64,000 nucleotides of DNA from Acidimicrobiales bacterium (GTDB lineage Bacteria; Actinomycetota; Acidimicrobiia; Acidimicrobiales; SHLQ01). The stretch lies in contig JAHDCX010000006.1 in NCBI GenBank assembly GCA_020629635.1, forward strand, positions 28,012-92,011, in the 5' to 3' direction. This document shows, piece by piece, positions 7,412 to 17,096 of the stretch (the first letter of the stretch is position 1; the number at the start of each line of letters is the position of its first letter). The position numbers and the translations under genes are program-made. Under the pieces are notes generated by a model. That model saw nothing but the letters and a program-made list of their open reading frames with translations, searched no databases and was not told the DNA's origin.

Positions 7412-8865
7412 TGTCGACGCTGCAGGAACTCCTCGGCAATCTCCGATCCGCCGGCGTGGACGTCGTCGATCGGCCCGACGATCCGGCAGCGCTCGGGGCC
7501 GTCGAGGTCGATTCGGTCACGGCGGACTCGAGAACGGTCGTTGCGGGGTCACTGTTCGTGGCTCGAGCAGGGTCGGTCTTCGACGGTCACGAACACATCG
7601 ACGCCGCGGTCCGGGCGGGTGCTGTCGCCGTCATCGCCGAACGCTCGCTGGTCTGCGCCGTGCCGCTCGTGGTTGTCAACAACTCCTCCAAGGCACTCGG
7701 GGTCGTCGCGTCCGTGCTGGCGGGATCGCCGTCGAACGCCCTCGACGTCGTGGGGGTGACGGGCACCAACGGCAAGACGTCGATCGTGACGATGATCGAA
7801 ACGCTCGCAACCGCGAGCGGCTCCGCTGCTCGTTCGATTGGCACCCTCACCAACTCACTGACGACGCCGGACGCGGTCGCGTTCCAGGCGCTCCTTGCAC
7901 AGGCGCAGAAAGAGGGAGCCACGCTCGTTGCCGCTGAGGTGTCCTCGCACGCTCTGGACCAGTTCCGGGTCGCCGGCACGAGGTTCGCCGTTGCGGTCTT
8001 CACCAATCTGACGCAGGACCACCTCGACTACCACGTCGACATGGAGGGCTACTTCGCGGCCAAGGCGATGCTCTTCAGCCGTGAGTACACGGATCGAGCG
8101 GTGATCGACTGCAGCGACACCTGGGGACGTCGACTCGCAGAGATCGCCAGAGCGCGCGGTGTCGAGGTCCTCGAGGTCGACGGCGCGGCGCTCGTCGAGT
8201 CGGCCAGCTGTACGTCCGAGGGGGCATCGTTCGAGTGGCGCGGGCATCCGATCACCATTCCGGTTTCGGGAGCGTTCAATGTCGTCAACGCCGTTCTGGC
8301 GGCCGAGGCGTGCGTGGCCATCGGTCGGAGCGTGGAGGACCTCGTCGACGGTCTGGGGAGTCTTCCCCAGGTGCCGGGACGCTTCGAATGGATTCGTGAA
8401 GGGCAGGATTTCGGCGTGATCGTCGACTATTCCCACACCCCCGCAAGCGTCGAGGCGGCAATCGCGTCGGCCCGAGCGCTCACGGCCGACCGCGTCATCG
8501 TTGTCTTCGGCGCCGCCGGCGACCGAGACCCCGGCAAACGACCATTGATGGCCCGTGCAGCCGCGGCCGCCGACATCGCGATCGTGACGTCTGACAATCC
8601 ACGGTCGGAGGATCCTGCGGCGATCATCGACGACGTCGTGGCCGGATTCGCCGACGCGCCCGCGACCCCCGCGCGAATCGAGGCCATCATCGATCGGCGT
8701 GACGCGATCCGCTCCGCCGTCGCCGAAGCCCGTCCGGGCGACATCGTCCTGATCGCGGGCAAAGGGCACGAGGACTATCAGATCGTCGGTGCCGAACGGC
8801 TGGACTTCGACGACCGCGTCGAAGCTCGGTCCGCGCTGGCGGACCTCGAGGGGGTTGACTCGTGA
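7411..8865 (+). CDS. murE: UDP-MurNAc-tripeptide synthetase MurE (DAP-adding)
   Basis: MurE adds the third residue of the peptidoglycan stem peptide. This 484-residue protein has the N-terminal UDP-binding domain, the ATP loop GVTGTNGKTS (about residues 114-123), HALDQFR and, near residue 396, DNPR, the motif that goes with meso-diaminopimelate rather than lysine. The peptidoglycan is therefore inferred to be the DAP type. It overlaps ftsI by one base and mraY by four. murF, which usually follows directly, is absent. Confidence 0.95.
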   Translation: MSTLQELLGNLRSAGVDVVDRPDDPAALGAVEVDSVTADSRTVVAGSLFVARAGSVFDGHEHIDAAVRAGAVAVIAERSLVCAVPLVVVNNSSKALGVVASVLAGSPSNALDVVGVTGTNGKTSIVTMIETLATASGSAARSIGTLTNSLTTPDAVAFQALLAQAQKEGATLVAAEVSSHALDQFRVAGTRFAVAVFTNLTQDHLDYHVDMEGYFAAKAMLFSREYTDRAVIDCSDTWGRRLAEIARARGVEVLEVDGAALVESASCTSEGASFEWRGHPITIPVSGAFNVVNAVLAAEACVAIGRSVEDLVDGLGSLPQVPGRFEWIREGQDFGVIVDYSHTPASVEAAIASARALTADRVIVVFGAAGDRDPGKRPLMARAAAAADIAIVTSDNPRSEDPAAIIDDVVAGFADAPATPARIEAIIDRRDAIRSAVAEARPGDIVLIAGKGHEDYQIVGAERLDFDDRVEARSALADLEGVDS

Positions 8866-9917
8866 TCCGGCTCCTGATCGCGGCCGCGACCTCTGTCGCC
8901 GTGTCGATGTTCGGCACCCGCGTCCTCATCGACTTCCTCACTCGCAACCGTTTCGGCCAGCCCATCCGTGAAGACGGCCCAGAGGGTCATGCCGTCAAGG
9001 CGGGCACGCCGACGATGGGCGGACTCGCCATCGTCGGGGGAGCAGCGATCGGCTACATCGCCGCCGACGTCATTCACTTCTTGGGGTTCGACACGCCGGC
9101 CGTGTTCACCCGTACCGGGCTGATCGTGATGGGAACGATCCTTGCCACGGCCGCGGTGGGGTTCCTCGACGACTGGATCAAGATCTCCCGTGAGCGGAAC
9201 CTCGGGCTGAACAAGCGAGCGAAGATCATCGGCCTCGTCACGGTCGCCGTGACCTTTGCGGTGTTGATGGTCACGTTGACCAACGTTCACACCGAGTTGA
9301 GCTTCGTTCGATGGGATTCGATCGGCTTCGATCTCACCCGAATCGGGTGGTCGATCTGGGCGATCTTCCTGCTCATCGCGACGGCGAACGCCGTCAATCT
9401 GACCGACGGTCTCGACGGCCTCGCCGCCGGTGCCGCCATCTTGAACTTCGCCGGATTCACCTTCGTGGCGTTCTGGGCGTTTCGCCATCCCGATGCCTAC
9501 GACGTGCCGCACGCGCTCGATCTCGCCGTCATCTCGGTCTCCATGCTCGGGGGATGCGTCGGTTTCTTGTGGTGGAATGCCGCGCCCGCCCAGATCTTCA
9601 TGGGCGACACCGGCTCGCTCGCCGTCGGTGCCGGTCTTGCCGCGTTGGCGCTGGCCACCAATACACACCTTCTCCTCCCGATCATGGGCATGCTCTTCGT
9701 CACCGAGACGGTTTCGGTGATCCTCCAGATCCTGGTGTTCCGCTTTCGAGGTGGCCGCCGACTGTTCCGCATGGCGCCGATTCACCATCACTTCGAACTG
9801 GTCGGGTGGCCCGAGACGCGCGTGATCATCCGATTCTGGCTGTTGTCGGGACTGACGACCGGCGTTGGTATCGGCATCTTCTACTGGGACTCGATCCGAC
9901 AGGGGATCACCGCATGA
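8862..9917 (+). CDS. mraY: Phospho-MurNAc-pentapeptide translocase MraY
   Basis: MraY attaches phospho-MurNAc-pentapeptide to undecaprenyl phosphate at the inner membrane face, forming lipid I. The 351-residue polytopic protein has the family marks KAGTPTMGG (about residues 46-54), FLDDWIK (DDxxK), NAVNLTDGLDGLAAG, FMGDTGSLAVG and the PIHHHFEL loop near residue 305. It starts with a GTG overlapping the murE stop (GTGA) and its stop overlaps murD. Confidence 0.95.
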   Translation: MIRLLIAAATSVAVSMFGTRVLIDFLTRNRFGQPIREDGPEGHAVKAGTPTMGGLAIVGGAAIGYIAADVIHFLGFDTPAVFTRTGLIVMGTILATAAVGFLDDWIKISRERNLGLNKRAKIIGLVTVAVTFAVLMVTLTNVHTELSFVRWDSIGFDLTRIGWSIWAIFLLIATANAVNLTDGLDGLAAGAAILNFAGFTFVAFWAFRHPDAYDVPHALDLAVISVSMLGGCVGFLWWNAAPAQIFMGDTGSLAVGAGLAALALATNTHLLLPIMGMLFVTETVSVILQILVFRFRGGRRLFRMAPIHHHFELVGWPETRVIIRFWLLSGLTTGVGIGIFYWDSIRQGITA

Positions 9918-11236
9918 TGGTGCCCGACCGCCACGTCCTCCTCGGCGTCGCTGCGTACGGGAGTGCGGTGGCTCGTGCGCTGCACTCGCGTGGCCATCAC
10001 GTCGACCTTGTCGATGACCGGCCGAGCGATGCCGCCCGCTCGCTCGCCGCCGACCTCGGGGTGCCACTGCACAGCGACCTGACCGAAGATGAGTGGCGAG
10101 CCGCGCTCGGCGGCACGGATTGGTTCCTTCCCTCGCCGGGGATCCCGGAGTCGCATGTCTCGTTCCGGGTCGCTCGTGAGCTCGAGGTTCCGGTCCGGAG
10201 CGAGTTCGACTTGGCGCAGGCGTGGGATGACCGTCCGCGTGCGCTGATCACCGGCACCGACGGCAAGACCTCGGTCACCATGCTCGTCCAGGCAATGCTG
10301 GAGGCGTCTGGCGTTCGCGCCGCAGCCGTCGGCAACACCGAAACCCCGCTCGTCGCGGCGATCGACGATCCCGCCTGGGACGTCTTCGTGGTCGAGGCGA
10401 GCTCATTCCGGCTCGGGCACACCGGCCACATGGACGCCAAGGCCGTCGCGTGGCTCAACTTCGGGCCCGATCATCTCGACGTGCACGAAGACCTGGCCGC
10501 CTACGAACAGGCCAAGGCGCAGATCTTCGACATGGTCGTGGCCGACGGCCGCGCGGTGGTCGTCCGTGGTGAACCCGTCCCGGTGCGCCACCTGCCGACC
10601 GGTGTGCGATCCCTTCAGGTCGGGCTCGACCCGGACTCGTCGGCGGGGGTCGTCGGGGGGATGCTGATGCTGGACGGTCAGCAACTCGTGGCCGTGGAGG
10701 AGCTGCCACGGCAATTTGATCACGACATCACCAACACGCTCGTTGCCGCCGCACTGGCACTCGAGCTGGGTGGCTCGGTCGACGGCGTTCGCGACGCCGC
10801 TCGCAACCATCGTGTGCTGCCGCATCGAATGGAGCTTGTCGCAGAACTCGATGGCGTCCGATGGTGGAACGACTCCAAGGCGACCGTTCCGCACGCCGTG
10901 GTGACCGCCGTTCGAGCCCTCGATTCGGTCGTGTTGATCGCAGGAGGGCGAAACAAGGACCTCGATCTCGGCGAGCTCTCGCCGGTGCTCGACACGACCC
11001 GAGCCGTCGTCGCGATCGGCGAAGCGGCGCCCGAGCTGGTCGAGGCGCTCGGCGAGACTGTCGTGGTGGCCGAGTCGATGGCTGACGCCGTCGACCGAGC
11101 GCGGCATCTCGCACAGGTCGGCGACGATGTGCTGCTCTCGCCCGGTTGCGCCTCGTTCGACTGGTATTCGACCTACGCCGAGCGTGGCGACGACTTTCGC
11201 CGCTGTGTTCACGCACTCCTGGAGGCCAACACGTGA
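9914..11236 (+). CDS. murD: UDP-MurNAc-L-alanine:D-glutamate ligase MurD
   Basis: A 440-residue Mur ligase with the ATP loop ITGTDGKTSVT (about residues 112-122; Asp in place of the usual Asn), EASSFRL and FGPDHLDVH. It adds D-glutamate to UDP-MurNAc-L-Ala in the cytoplasm. The ATG at 9914 overlaps the mraY stop as ATGA; a second ATG follows immediately. The reading frame is open upstream into mraY but that part is a shadow. The GNTETPL segment replaces the commoner GNIG form, so it is a divergent member; position in the cluster makes the call firm. Confidence 0.92.
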   Translation: MMVPDRHVLLGVAAYGSAVARALHSRGHHVDLVDDRPSDAARSLAADLGVPLHSDLTEDEWRAALGGTDWFLPSPGIPESHVSFRVARELEVPVRSEFDLAQAWDDRPRALITGTDGKTSVTMLVQAMLEASGVRAAAVGNTETPLVAAIDDPAWDVFVVEASSFRLGHTGHMDAKAVAWLNFGPDHLDVHEDLAAYEQAKAQIFDMVVADGRAVVVRGEPVPVRHLPTGVRSLQVGLDPDSSAGVVGGMLMLDGQQLVAVEELPRQFDHDITNTLVAAALALELGGSVDGVRDAARNHRVLPHRMELVAELDGVRWWNDSKATVPHAVVTAVRALDSVVLIAGGRNKDLDLGELSPVLDTTRAVVAIGEAAPELVEALGETVVVAESMADAVDRARHLAQVGDDVLLSPGCASFDWYSTYAERGDDFRRCVHALLEANT

Positions 11237-12483
11237 CGACCACAACCCGCCCGACCCGTCGTCCTGCGGGGGCCGAGCGTCGCGCCTCAGGCTCTCGGCC
11301 GTCTGTCCGCCGAAGCGCAACCGCGGCGCGCGGTGGTCGGCCACCGGTGTCGCGACGTCAGACATCGACGAAAGCGGCGGCCCCGAGTTCGACGAAGGCG
11401 AATCCGGCGAATCTCCTCGCCGGAATCGTGGCGTTCCTCTCGTGCTTCGGGCTCACGATGATCCTGTCCGCGTCGTCGGTCACGCTGCTCGCCGAGACGG
11501 GTTCTGCGTGGGGTGAGTTCCGCAGCCAGGCCATGTGGCTGGGCATCGGATTCGGCGTCTTCATCGCGGCGGCCGTCGTCGACCACCGCCGTCTGCAGAT
11601 GATCACGATGCTGTCGCTGATCGGGTCGCTCGTCCTGTTGGTCCTCGTCCTTCTCCCCGGGCTCGGCGTTTCGGTCAACGGCGCGCAACGGTGGGTCCGC
11701 TTCGGGCCCGTCCAATTCCAGCCCTCCGAGATCGCAAAGCTCGTGCTCGTTCTGTTCGTCGCACACAATCTCGCCCGAACGTCCTCGGTCGACACCCGAA
11801 GGTCACTGCGACCAATCCTGGTCGTGCTGGCGTTCTACGGCGGTTTGATCCTCACCCAGCCCAATCTCGGCACGACGATCATCATCTTTGCCATCGGGGT
11901 CGCAATGCTGTTTGCCGGCGGTGCACGTGTCTGGATCGTCACCACGCTGGTTTCACTGAGCGCGCTCGCAGCGACGGTCCTTGCGCTTGCTGCGGACTAT
12001 CGCCGGGATCGGCTCCTTGCGTTTCGTGATCCGTGGAGCGACCCGCTCGATACGACGTATCACACGCTGCAGTCGCTCGTCTCCGTTGCGAACGGCGGTG
12101 TGCGCGGCGTCGGCATCGGGGCGAGTCGAGGCAAGTACGGGTACCTGCCCGAGGCCCACAACGACTTCATCTTTGCGGTCACGGCCGAGGAGTTCGGTCT
12201 CGTCGGGAGCACCGTCGTCGTGTTGCTGTATCTCGCGTTCGGGCTTCTGTCGCTTTGGATCGCTCGTCACGCCGATCGGTACGGCGCGTTGATCTGCGTT
12301 GGCATCGCCACGTGGGTCGTGGCTCAAGCGTTCATCAACATCGGGGGCGTCCTCGGCGCGCTGCCAATCACCGGTGTCCCGTTGCCCTTCATGTCCGCTG
12401 GCGGTTCGGCGCTCGTGGTCACGATGTTCGCTGCCGGGGTCGTGGTGAACATCGGACGCGGGATCGATTGGAACGCTCGATGA
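11233..12483 (+). CDS. ftsW: FtsW, septal peptidoglycan polymerase (SEDS)
   Basis: A SEDS-family glycosyltransferase of 416 residues with about ten membrane segments, starting after an unusually long basic cytoplasmic tail (residues 1-54, rich in Arg, Thr, Ser and Pro). Family marks are NGAQRWVRFGPVQFQPSEIAKL, QPNLGTT, and PEAHNDFIFAVTAEEFG, which holds the catalytic Asp region, plus GVPLPFMSAGGSAL near the end. It polymerises septal glycan with FtsI. The GTG start overlaps murD (GTGA) and murG follows with ATGA. Confidence 0.95.
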   Translation: MTTTTRPTRRPAGAERRASGSRPSVRRSATAARGGRPPVSRRQTSTKAAAPSSTKANPANLLAGIVAFLSCFGLTMILSASSVTLLAETGSAWGEFRSQAMWLGIGFGVFIAAAVVDHRRLQMITMLSLIGSLVLLVLVLLPGLGVSVNGAQRWVRFGPVQFQPSEIAKLVLVLFVAHNLARTSSVDTRRSLRPILVVLAFYGGLILTQPNLGTTIIIFAIGVAMLFAGGARVWIVTTLVSLSALAATVLALAADYRRDRLLAFRDPWSDPLDTTYHTLQSLVSVANGGVRGVGIGASRGKYGYLPEAHNDFIFAVTAEEFGLVGSTVVVLLYLAFGLLSLWIARHADRYGALICVGIATWVVAQAFINIGGVLGALPITGVPLPFMSAGGSALVVTMFAAGVVVNIGRGIDWNAR

Positions 12484-13616
12484 CTGTCCGAACCTGGATT
12501 GTCGGAGGCGGGACGGCCGGACATGTGCTCCCCGGTCTCGCGATCGGCCGCGCCCTCGTCGAGGCAGGCCATGAGCCATCGTCGATCCATTTCGTCGGAA
12601 GCGAACGCGGCGTCGAGGCGACGCTCGTGCCCGATGCCGGATTCGAACAGACGCTGCTTCCCGGACGAGGGATCCAGCGACGCCTCACGACGGACAACAT
12701 CGGAGCGGTTGTCGGCCTTCTTCGGGCCTTTTCGACCGCATTTCGGCGCCTTCGTCGGGATCGGCCCGACGTCGTCGTCGCCCTGGGTGGGTACGCGAGC
12801 GTTCCGGCTGGCGTGGCAGCGATCCTGACCCGGACCCCGATCGTGGTTGCCGAGCAGAACGCCGTGCCGGGACTCGCCAACCGGTTGATCGGCCGCTTCG
12901 CGAAACGATGTGCGGTCAGCTTCGACCGGACTGACCTCCCGCGGGCCGTGTGGACCGGGAACCCGGTGCGAGCGGAGATCCTCGCCGTCGCGTCACCCGA
13001 CCCAGTTCGGCGGACGACCGCTCGTCAAACCGTCGGCGTCGACGACGGCACAACCCTGGTCGTGGTCTTCGGCGGTTCCCTCGGGGCACGCCGAATCAAC
13101 AACGCTGTCGTCGACGCCCTCCCCAGCATCGCCGAACGTGAGGCCCTGCACATCCGCCACATCGTGGGACGGCGAGACTACGACGACATCATCACTCGTG
13201 TACCCGAAGCGGTCGGGAGCGACCGCTACAGCGCCGTCGCGTACGAGCACGACATGGCCGCCATGTACGACGCCGCCGATCTCGTCATTTGTCGGGCGGG
13301 AGCAACGAGTTGCGCCGAACTGGCCGTGACGGGCACTCCGGCGGTGCTGGTGCCGCTCCCTGGCGCGCCGGGCGACCACCAAACGGCAAACGCTCGGGGA
13401 CTCGAGGCTGTGGGTGGGGCCGAGGTCATCGCCGACCACCTTTTCGACGGCGAGCTTCTCGTCGCGACCATCGACCGCCTGGCGTCCGACCCCGTCATTC
13501 TCTCGGCCATGTCCGAAGCAGCCCGTTCGGTGGCTCGGCCCGACGCCGCTTCCGCTGTTGCCGAACTCGTCGACGCACAGCGACAACAGACGATTCGGGA
13601 GGGAGCGCCGACATGA
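12480..13616 (+). CDS. murG: Lipid II synthase MurG
   Basis: MurG transfers GlcNAc from UDP-GlcNAc to lipid I on the cytoplasmic face. The 378-residue GT-B protein has GGGTAGHVLPGLAIG (about residues 9-23), ALGGYASVPAG, VAEQNAVPGLANR, FGGSLGARRIN and CRAGATSCAELA, in the expected order. Four-base overlaps with ftsW and murC indicate translational coupling. Confidence 0.96.
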   Translation: MTVRTWIVGGGTAGHVLPGLAIGRALVEAGHEPSSIHFVGSERGVEATLVPDAGFEQTLLPGRGIQRRLTTDNIGAVVGLLRAFSTAFRRLRRDRPDVVVALGGYASVPAGVAAILTRTPIVVAEQNAVPGLANRLIGRFAKRCAVSFDRTDLPRAVWTGNPVRAEILAVASPDPVRRTTARQTVGVDDGTTLVVVFGGSLGARRINNAVVDALPSIAEREALHIRHIVGRRDYDDIITRVPEAVGSDRYSAVAYEHDMAAMYDAADLVICRAGATSCAELAVTGTPAVLVPLPGAPGDHQTANARGLEAVGGAEVIADHLFDGELLVATIDRLASDPVILSAMSEAARSVARPDAASAVAELVDAQRQQTIREGAPT

Positions 13617-15034
13617 CGAGAGGACGACCCGACCTCAGCGCGCCGAGCCGGATTCATGTCATTGGCATCGGCGGTGCGGGCATGGGCGCGATCGCCGAGG
13701 TCCTGCTGGGCCTCGGGCACACCGTCACCGGAAGTGACCTTCGCGACTCTGCGCTGCTGGATCGCCTCCGCGGCTTGGGTGCGGATGCTCGAGTCGGTCA
13801 CGATCCGTCAAATCTGCGGCTCGCGGACGACCAGTCGGCACCCGACGTGGTCGTGCGGTCGACGGCGATCCCGGATCACAACGCCGAGGTCGTCGCCGCG
13901 TCGGAAATCGGACTCGTCGTCCATGCGCGCCACGAGATCCTCGGTTCGCTCACCCGGCTTCGTCGCCCGGTCGCCATCGCCGGTACACACGGCAAGACGA
14001 CCACGTCGTCCATGCTCGCCGTCATGGCGGTGGAGGCCGAAACCGACCCGAGCTACATCATCGGCGGAGACGTCCACCAGCTCGGGTCCGGCGCCCGGGC
14101 GGGAACAGGGGAGTGGTTCATCGTCGAGGCCGACGAGAGCGACGGCACCTTCCTCGAGCTCGGTCACGAGATCGGGGTCGTCACGAACGTCGAACCCGAC
14201 CATCTCGAACACCACGGAGGCGAGGACGAACTTCGTGACGCCTTCCGGCGGTTCGCCGGCCAAGGCCGCGAATCGATCGTGTGCGCCGACGATCCTGGGG
14301 CGGCCGCACTCGCGTTCGAGCCCGGCGTGGAAACGTACGGCACCTCAGCGGAGGCGACCCACCGAATGGTGGACCTCGAGCGAGGCGCCGACTCGGTCTC
14401 GTTCGTCTTGACCGGCCCCGGGGGTGGTCGAGCTCAGATCTCGCTCCCAATGCCGGGCATGCACAATGCCCGCAACGCTGCCGCGGCTGCCGTGGCTGCT
14501 CGACGGATGGGCATCAGCGACGCCGAGATCGAACAGGGCCTGGCCGCGTTTCGTGGCGTCGGCCGCCGATTCGAGTTCCGTGGTGAGACGGCGGGCATCC
14601 GATTCGTCGATGACTATGCACACCTGCCGACCGAAGTCGGCGCGGCGATCGACGCGGCTCGAGATCACACGGACGGGCGACTTGTCGGTGTGTTCCAGCC
14701 GCATCGCTACAGCCGTACCCAGGCGCTGGCTGCGGACTTCGAGGGGGCCTTCGATGGTCTTGACGAACTGATTCTCACCGACGTGTACCCCTCCGGGGAG
14801 GCGCCTCGGCCCGGCGTCGACGGGCGTCTGGTCGAGTCGGCGGTTCGGCGCCGAGCCGGCCATCCGACGCTGTCGTATCACGCCGAACGATCGTCGCTCG
14901 CAGCGTTCGTCGCGGGTCGGCTGCAACCTGGCGACCTGTGTCTCACGCTCGGCGCCGGTGACACGGTGGAACTCCCGGAGGAGATCATCGCGATCCTCTC
15001 GGACGTCTCGCCGTTCGGGGAGCCCCGTTCATGA
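13613..15034 (+). CDS. murC: UDP-MurNAc:L-alanine ligase MurC
   Basis: A 473-residue Mur ligase that adds L-alanine to UDP-MurNAc. It shows the N-terminal IHVIGIGGAGMGAIAEVL nucleotide-binding strand (about residues 14-31), the ATP loop AGTHGKTTTSS near 123, EADESDGTFL, NVEPDHLEHH and DDYAHLPTEV (DDYxHxPxE is typical of MurC), then FQPHRYSRT. The ATG overlaps murG, and murB starts in its stop. Confidence 0.95.
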   Translation: MTRGRPDLSAPSRIHVIGIGGAGMGAIAEVLLGLGHTVTGSDLRDSALLDRLRGLGADARVGHDPSNLRLADDQSAPDVVVRSTAIPDHNAEVVAASEIGLVVHARHEILGSLTRLRRPVAIAGTHGKTTTSSMLAVMAVEAETDPSYIIGGDVHQLGSGARAGTGEWFIVEADESDGTFLELGHEIGVVTNVEPDHLEHHGGEDELRDAFRRFAGQGRESIVCADDPGAAALAFEPGVETYGTSAEATHRMVDLERGADSVSFVLTGPGGGRAQISLPMPGMHNARNAAAAAVAARRMGISDAEIEQGLAAFRGVGRRFEFRGETAGIRFVDDYAHLPTEVGAAIDAARDHTDGRLVGVFQPHRYSRTQALAADFEGAFDGLDELILTDVYPSGEAPRPGVDGRLVESAVRRRAGHPTLSYHAERSSLAAFVAGRLQPGDLCLTLGAGDTVELPEEIIAILSDVSPFGEPRS

Positions 15035-16047
15035 CCGCGGTTTCGGACGGTCGCACGCTCGATGCGCTCGAGGCGAGACTTGTGGCTCTGCCGGGCGTCT
15101 CGGTCGATCGCGATGCACCTGCGGGCTTTGCGTGCACGTATCGGACCGGGGGGCATTTCGCCTTGCTGGTGACGATCGACGACCACGCTTCGGTCGAGCC
15201 CGTTGCTGTGGCGATCGCCGGCACGGACGTCGAGACCATCCCGGTCGGCAAGGGCTCGAATCTTCTGATCTCGGACGCCGGGTTCCCCGGAGTTGCTGTC
15301 CGTCTCGGGGAAGGCCTCGCGGCGATCGACATCGTTCGGTCCGACGCCGCCACCGACTCCACAGACAGCACCGAAGACGGGCGGGTGCTCGTGCGTGCTG
15401 GAGGTGCCGCGGGCCTGCCGATCGTTGCCCGAGCGACGGTCAAGGCCGGGCTCGCCGGATTCGAATGGGCGGTGGGTGTGCCCGGAACGATCGGCGGCGC
15501 CGTCTTCATGAACGCTGGCGGGCATGGCAGCGACATGTCGGCGTCGTTGGCCGAGGTGACGGTCGCCGACCTGCGTTCGGGCGAGCTCGACGTCCGAAAG
15601 GCGGAGTCGCTCGACCTGGGCTACCGGAGGAGCAATCTCGACTCCAGCGAGCTCGTGGTGTCGGCGACGCTCGCTCTCGAGGTGGCAACCGATGACGTGG
15701 ATGGGGACGCGCTCTTGAAGGAAATCGTTTCGTGGCGACGTGCGAACCAGCCCGGCGGTCCAAATGCGGGTTCGGTGTTCACGAACCCCGTCGGAGACTC
15801 CGCTGGTCGCCTGATCGACACGGCAGGCGGCAAGGACCTCGCCGTCGGTGGGGCGTCGGTGTCGTCCAAGCATGCCAATTTCATTCAGGCCGGCGATGGG
15901 GCCTCGGCCGACGACGTGGTGACGCTCATGGAGCACGTGGCCGAGCTGGTCGAACGCGTGCACGGTGTGCGCCTCACGGCCGAGACGAGACTCATTGGCT
16001 TCGACCCCGAACGGGTGGCGCGGTTGCACGGCGAGGGAGCGACATGA
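15031..16047 (+). CDS. murB: UDP-N-acetylenolpyruvoylglucosamine reductase MurB
   Basis: A 338-residue FAD-dependent reductase that converts UDP-GlcNAc-enolpyruvate to UDP-MurNAc. Family marks: YRTGGHFALLVTI, PVGKGSNLLISD, EWAVGVPGTIGGAVFMNAGGHG (FAD/substrate loop near residues 147-168), LGYRRSNL and the C-terminal NAGSVFTNP and KHANFI segments. It overlaps murC and ftsQ by four bases each. Confidence 0.95.
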   Translation: MTAVSDGRTLDALEARLVALPGVSVDRDAPAGFACTYRTGGHFALLVTIDDHASVEPVAVAIAGTDVETIPVGKGSNLLISDAGFPGVAVRLGEGLAAIDIVRSDAATDSTDSTEDGRVLVRAGGAAGLPIVARATVKAGLAGFEWAVGVPGTIGGAVFMNAGGHGSDMSASLAEVTVADLRSGELDVRKAESLDLGYRRSNLDSSELVVSATLALEVATDDVDGDALLKEIVSWRRANQPGGPNAGSVFTNPVGDSAGRLIDTAGGKDLAVGGASVSSKHANFIQAGDGASADDVVTLMEHVAELVERVHGVRLTAETRLIGFDPERVARLHGEGAT

Positions 16048-16952
16048 AGGCCGAGATGACGACGGAGATGAACGCAACGACGCGGCGACACCGACAGCAG
16101 CGTCGCGCGAAGAGCCGGGCGGCGGCCCCCGGCCCGCGAGGGCGCCGACCCCAGTCTCAAAGCCCGTCGGCGAAGTCGGCCGAACCTCGCGAAGTCCGCG
16201 GACGCCACCCGCTCGATGGTTGGCGCGGTTGGTTGCTCGTCGGCGCGTTCGCCGTCGCGGCTGCCGTGTTCGTCGTCCTGAAGGCGCCCGTCTTCTCGAT
16301 CGACGAGGTGCAGATCAGCGGAGCGGCACGCACGAGCGAGGGCGCAATCCTGTCTGCGCTCGACATTCCTAGCGGGACTGCGCTGGCCACCTGGGATGCC
16401 GGCCCCGGCACCGAGGCGATTGCCGCGCTTCCGTGGGTCGAAGAGGTTCGGATCACGAAGGCGTATCCCGCCACGGTCCGGGTCGTCGTTCGAGAGCGAG
16501 CGGTGACGGCCAGCGTCGGATCGCCGATTCGTCAGGAGTGGCTCGTGATCTCTGAGGACGGCCACGTGCTCGAGCGGCGGATGACCCCAGCAGGGGACTC
16601 GCGGATCGTCCTGGCGCCGGCATACGTCATCGACGACGCAATGGTGGGGGATCGTGTGTCCGACGTTGATCCCGCAATCGTCGCGTCGACCGGCCTCCCT
16701 CTCCAGCTCGATGCGTGGGTCGACCACTGGCGAATCGACGCGGACGGTGCCGTGACGATCGGTCTGGTCGGTGGAGCGGAAGCCCATCTCGGTCGCACCG
16801 GTGAGCACCGGACCCAGTACGTGTCGCTCGCGTCGATCCTCGACGGGGGCACGAGCCTCGTCTGCATCGACCACATCGATCTCGAGGTTGCCGACACTCC
16901 GGTCATCACCCGCGATGCCGAGTGTCTCGTGGCCGCTGCCGCCTTCGGGTGA
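16044..16952 (+). CDS. ftsQ: FtsQ/DivIB division protein
   Basis: A 302-residue bitopic protein: a long basic cytoplasmic tail (residues 1-60, with RRHRQQRRAKSR), one membrane segment (WLLVGAFAVAAAVFVVLKAPVF), then a POTRA-like domain starting FSIDEVQISGAARTSEGAIL and an FtsQ domain with ITKAYPATVRVVVRERAVTA. FtsQ links early and late divisome proteins through FtsL and DivIC. It is the last gene of the overlapping chain; a 255-base spacer separates it from ftsZ. Confidence 0.93.
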   Translation: MKAEMTTEMNATTRRHRQQRRAKSRAAAPGPRGRRPQSQSPSAKSAEPREVRGRHPLDGWRGWLLVGAFAVAAAVFVVLKAPVFSIDEVQISGAARTSEGAILSALDIPSGTALATWDAGPGTEAIAALPWVEEVRITKAYPATVRVVVRERAVTASVGSPIRQEWLVISEDGHVLERRMTPAGDSRIVLAPAYVIDDAMVGDRVSDVDPAIVASTGLPLQLDAWVDHWRIDADGAVTIGLVGGAEAHLGRTGEHRTQYVSLASILDGGTSLVCIDHIDLEVADTPVITRDAECLVAAAAFG

Positions 16953-17096
16953 GCTGCCGAACACGACTCTTGAGCGACCCCGTGCGGACGACCCCGATCT
17001 CGTTTTGCGGAAACCGGCGTCAGGTGGTTTCCTACTTCACCTGCGGTGCTTGATGTACCACAGAGAGCGAGTAGGGGTCAGTGGCGCATGCCCACG

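Noticed and set aside
8778..10067. 429-codon antisense frame opposite mraY
   Set aside because: Low-complexity Arg/Asp/His-rich translation, typical of a shadow of membrane protein codons.
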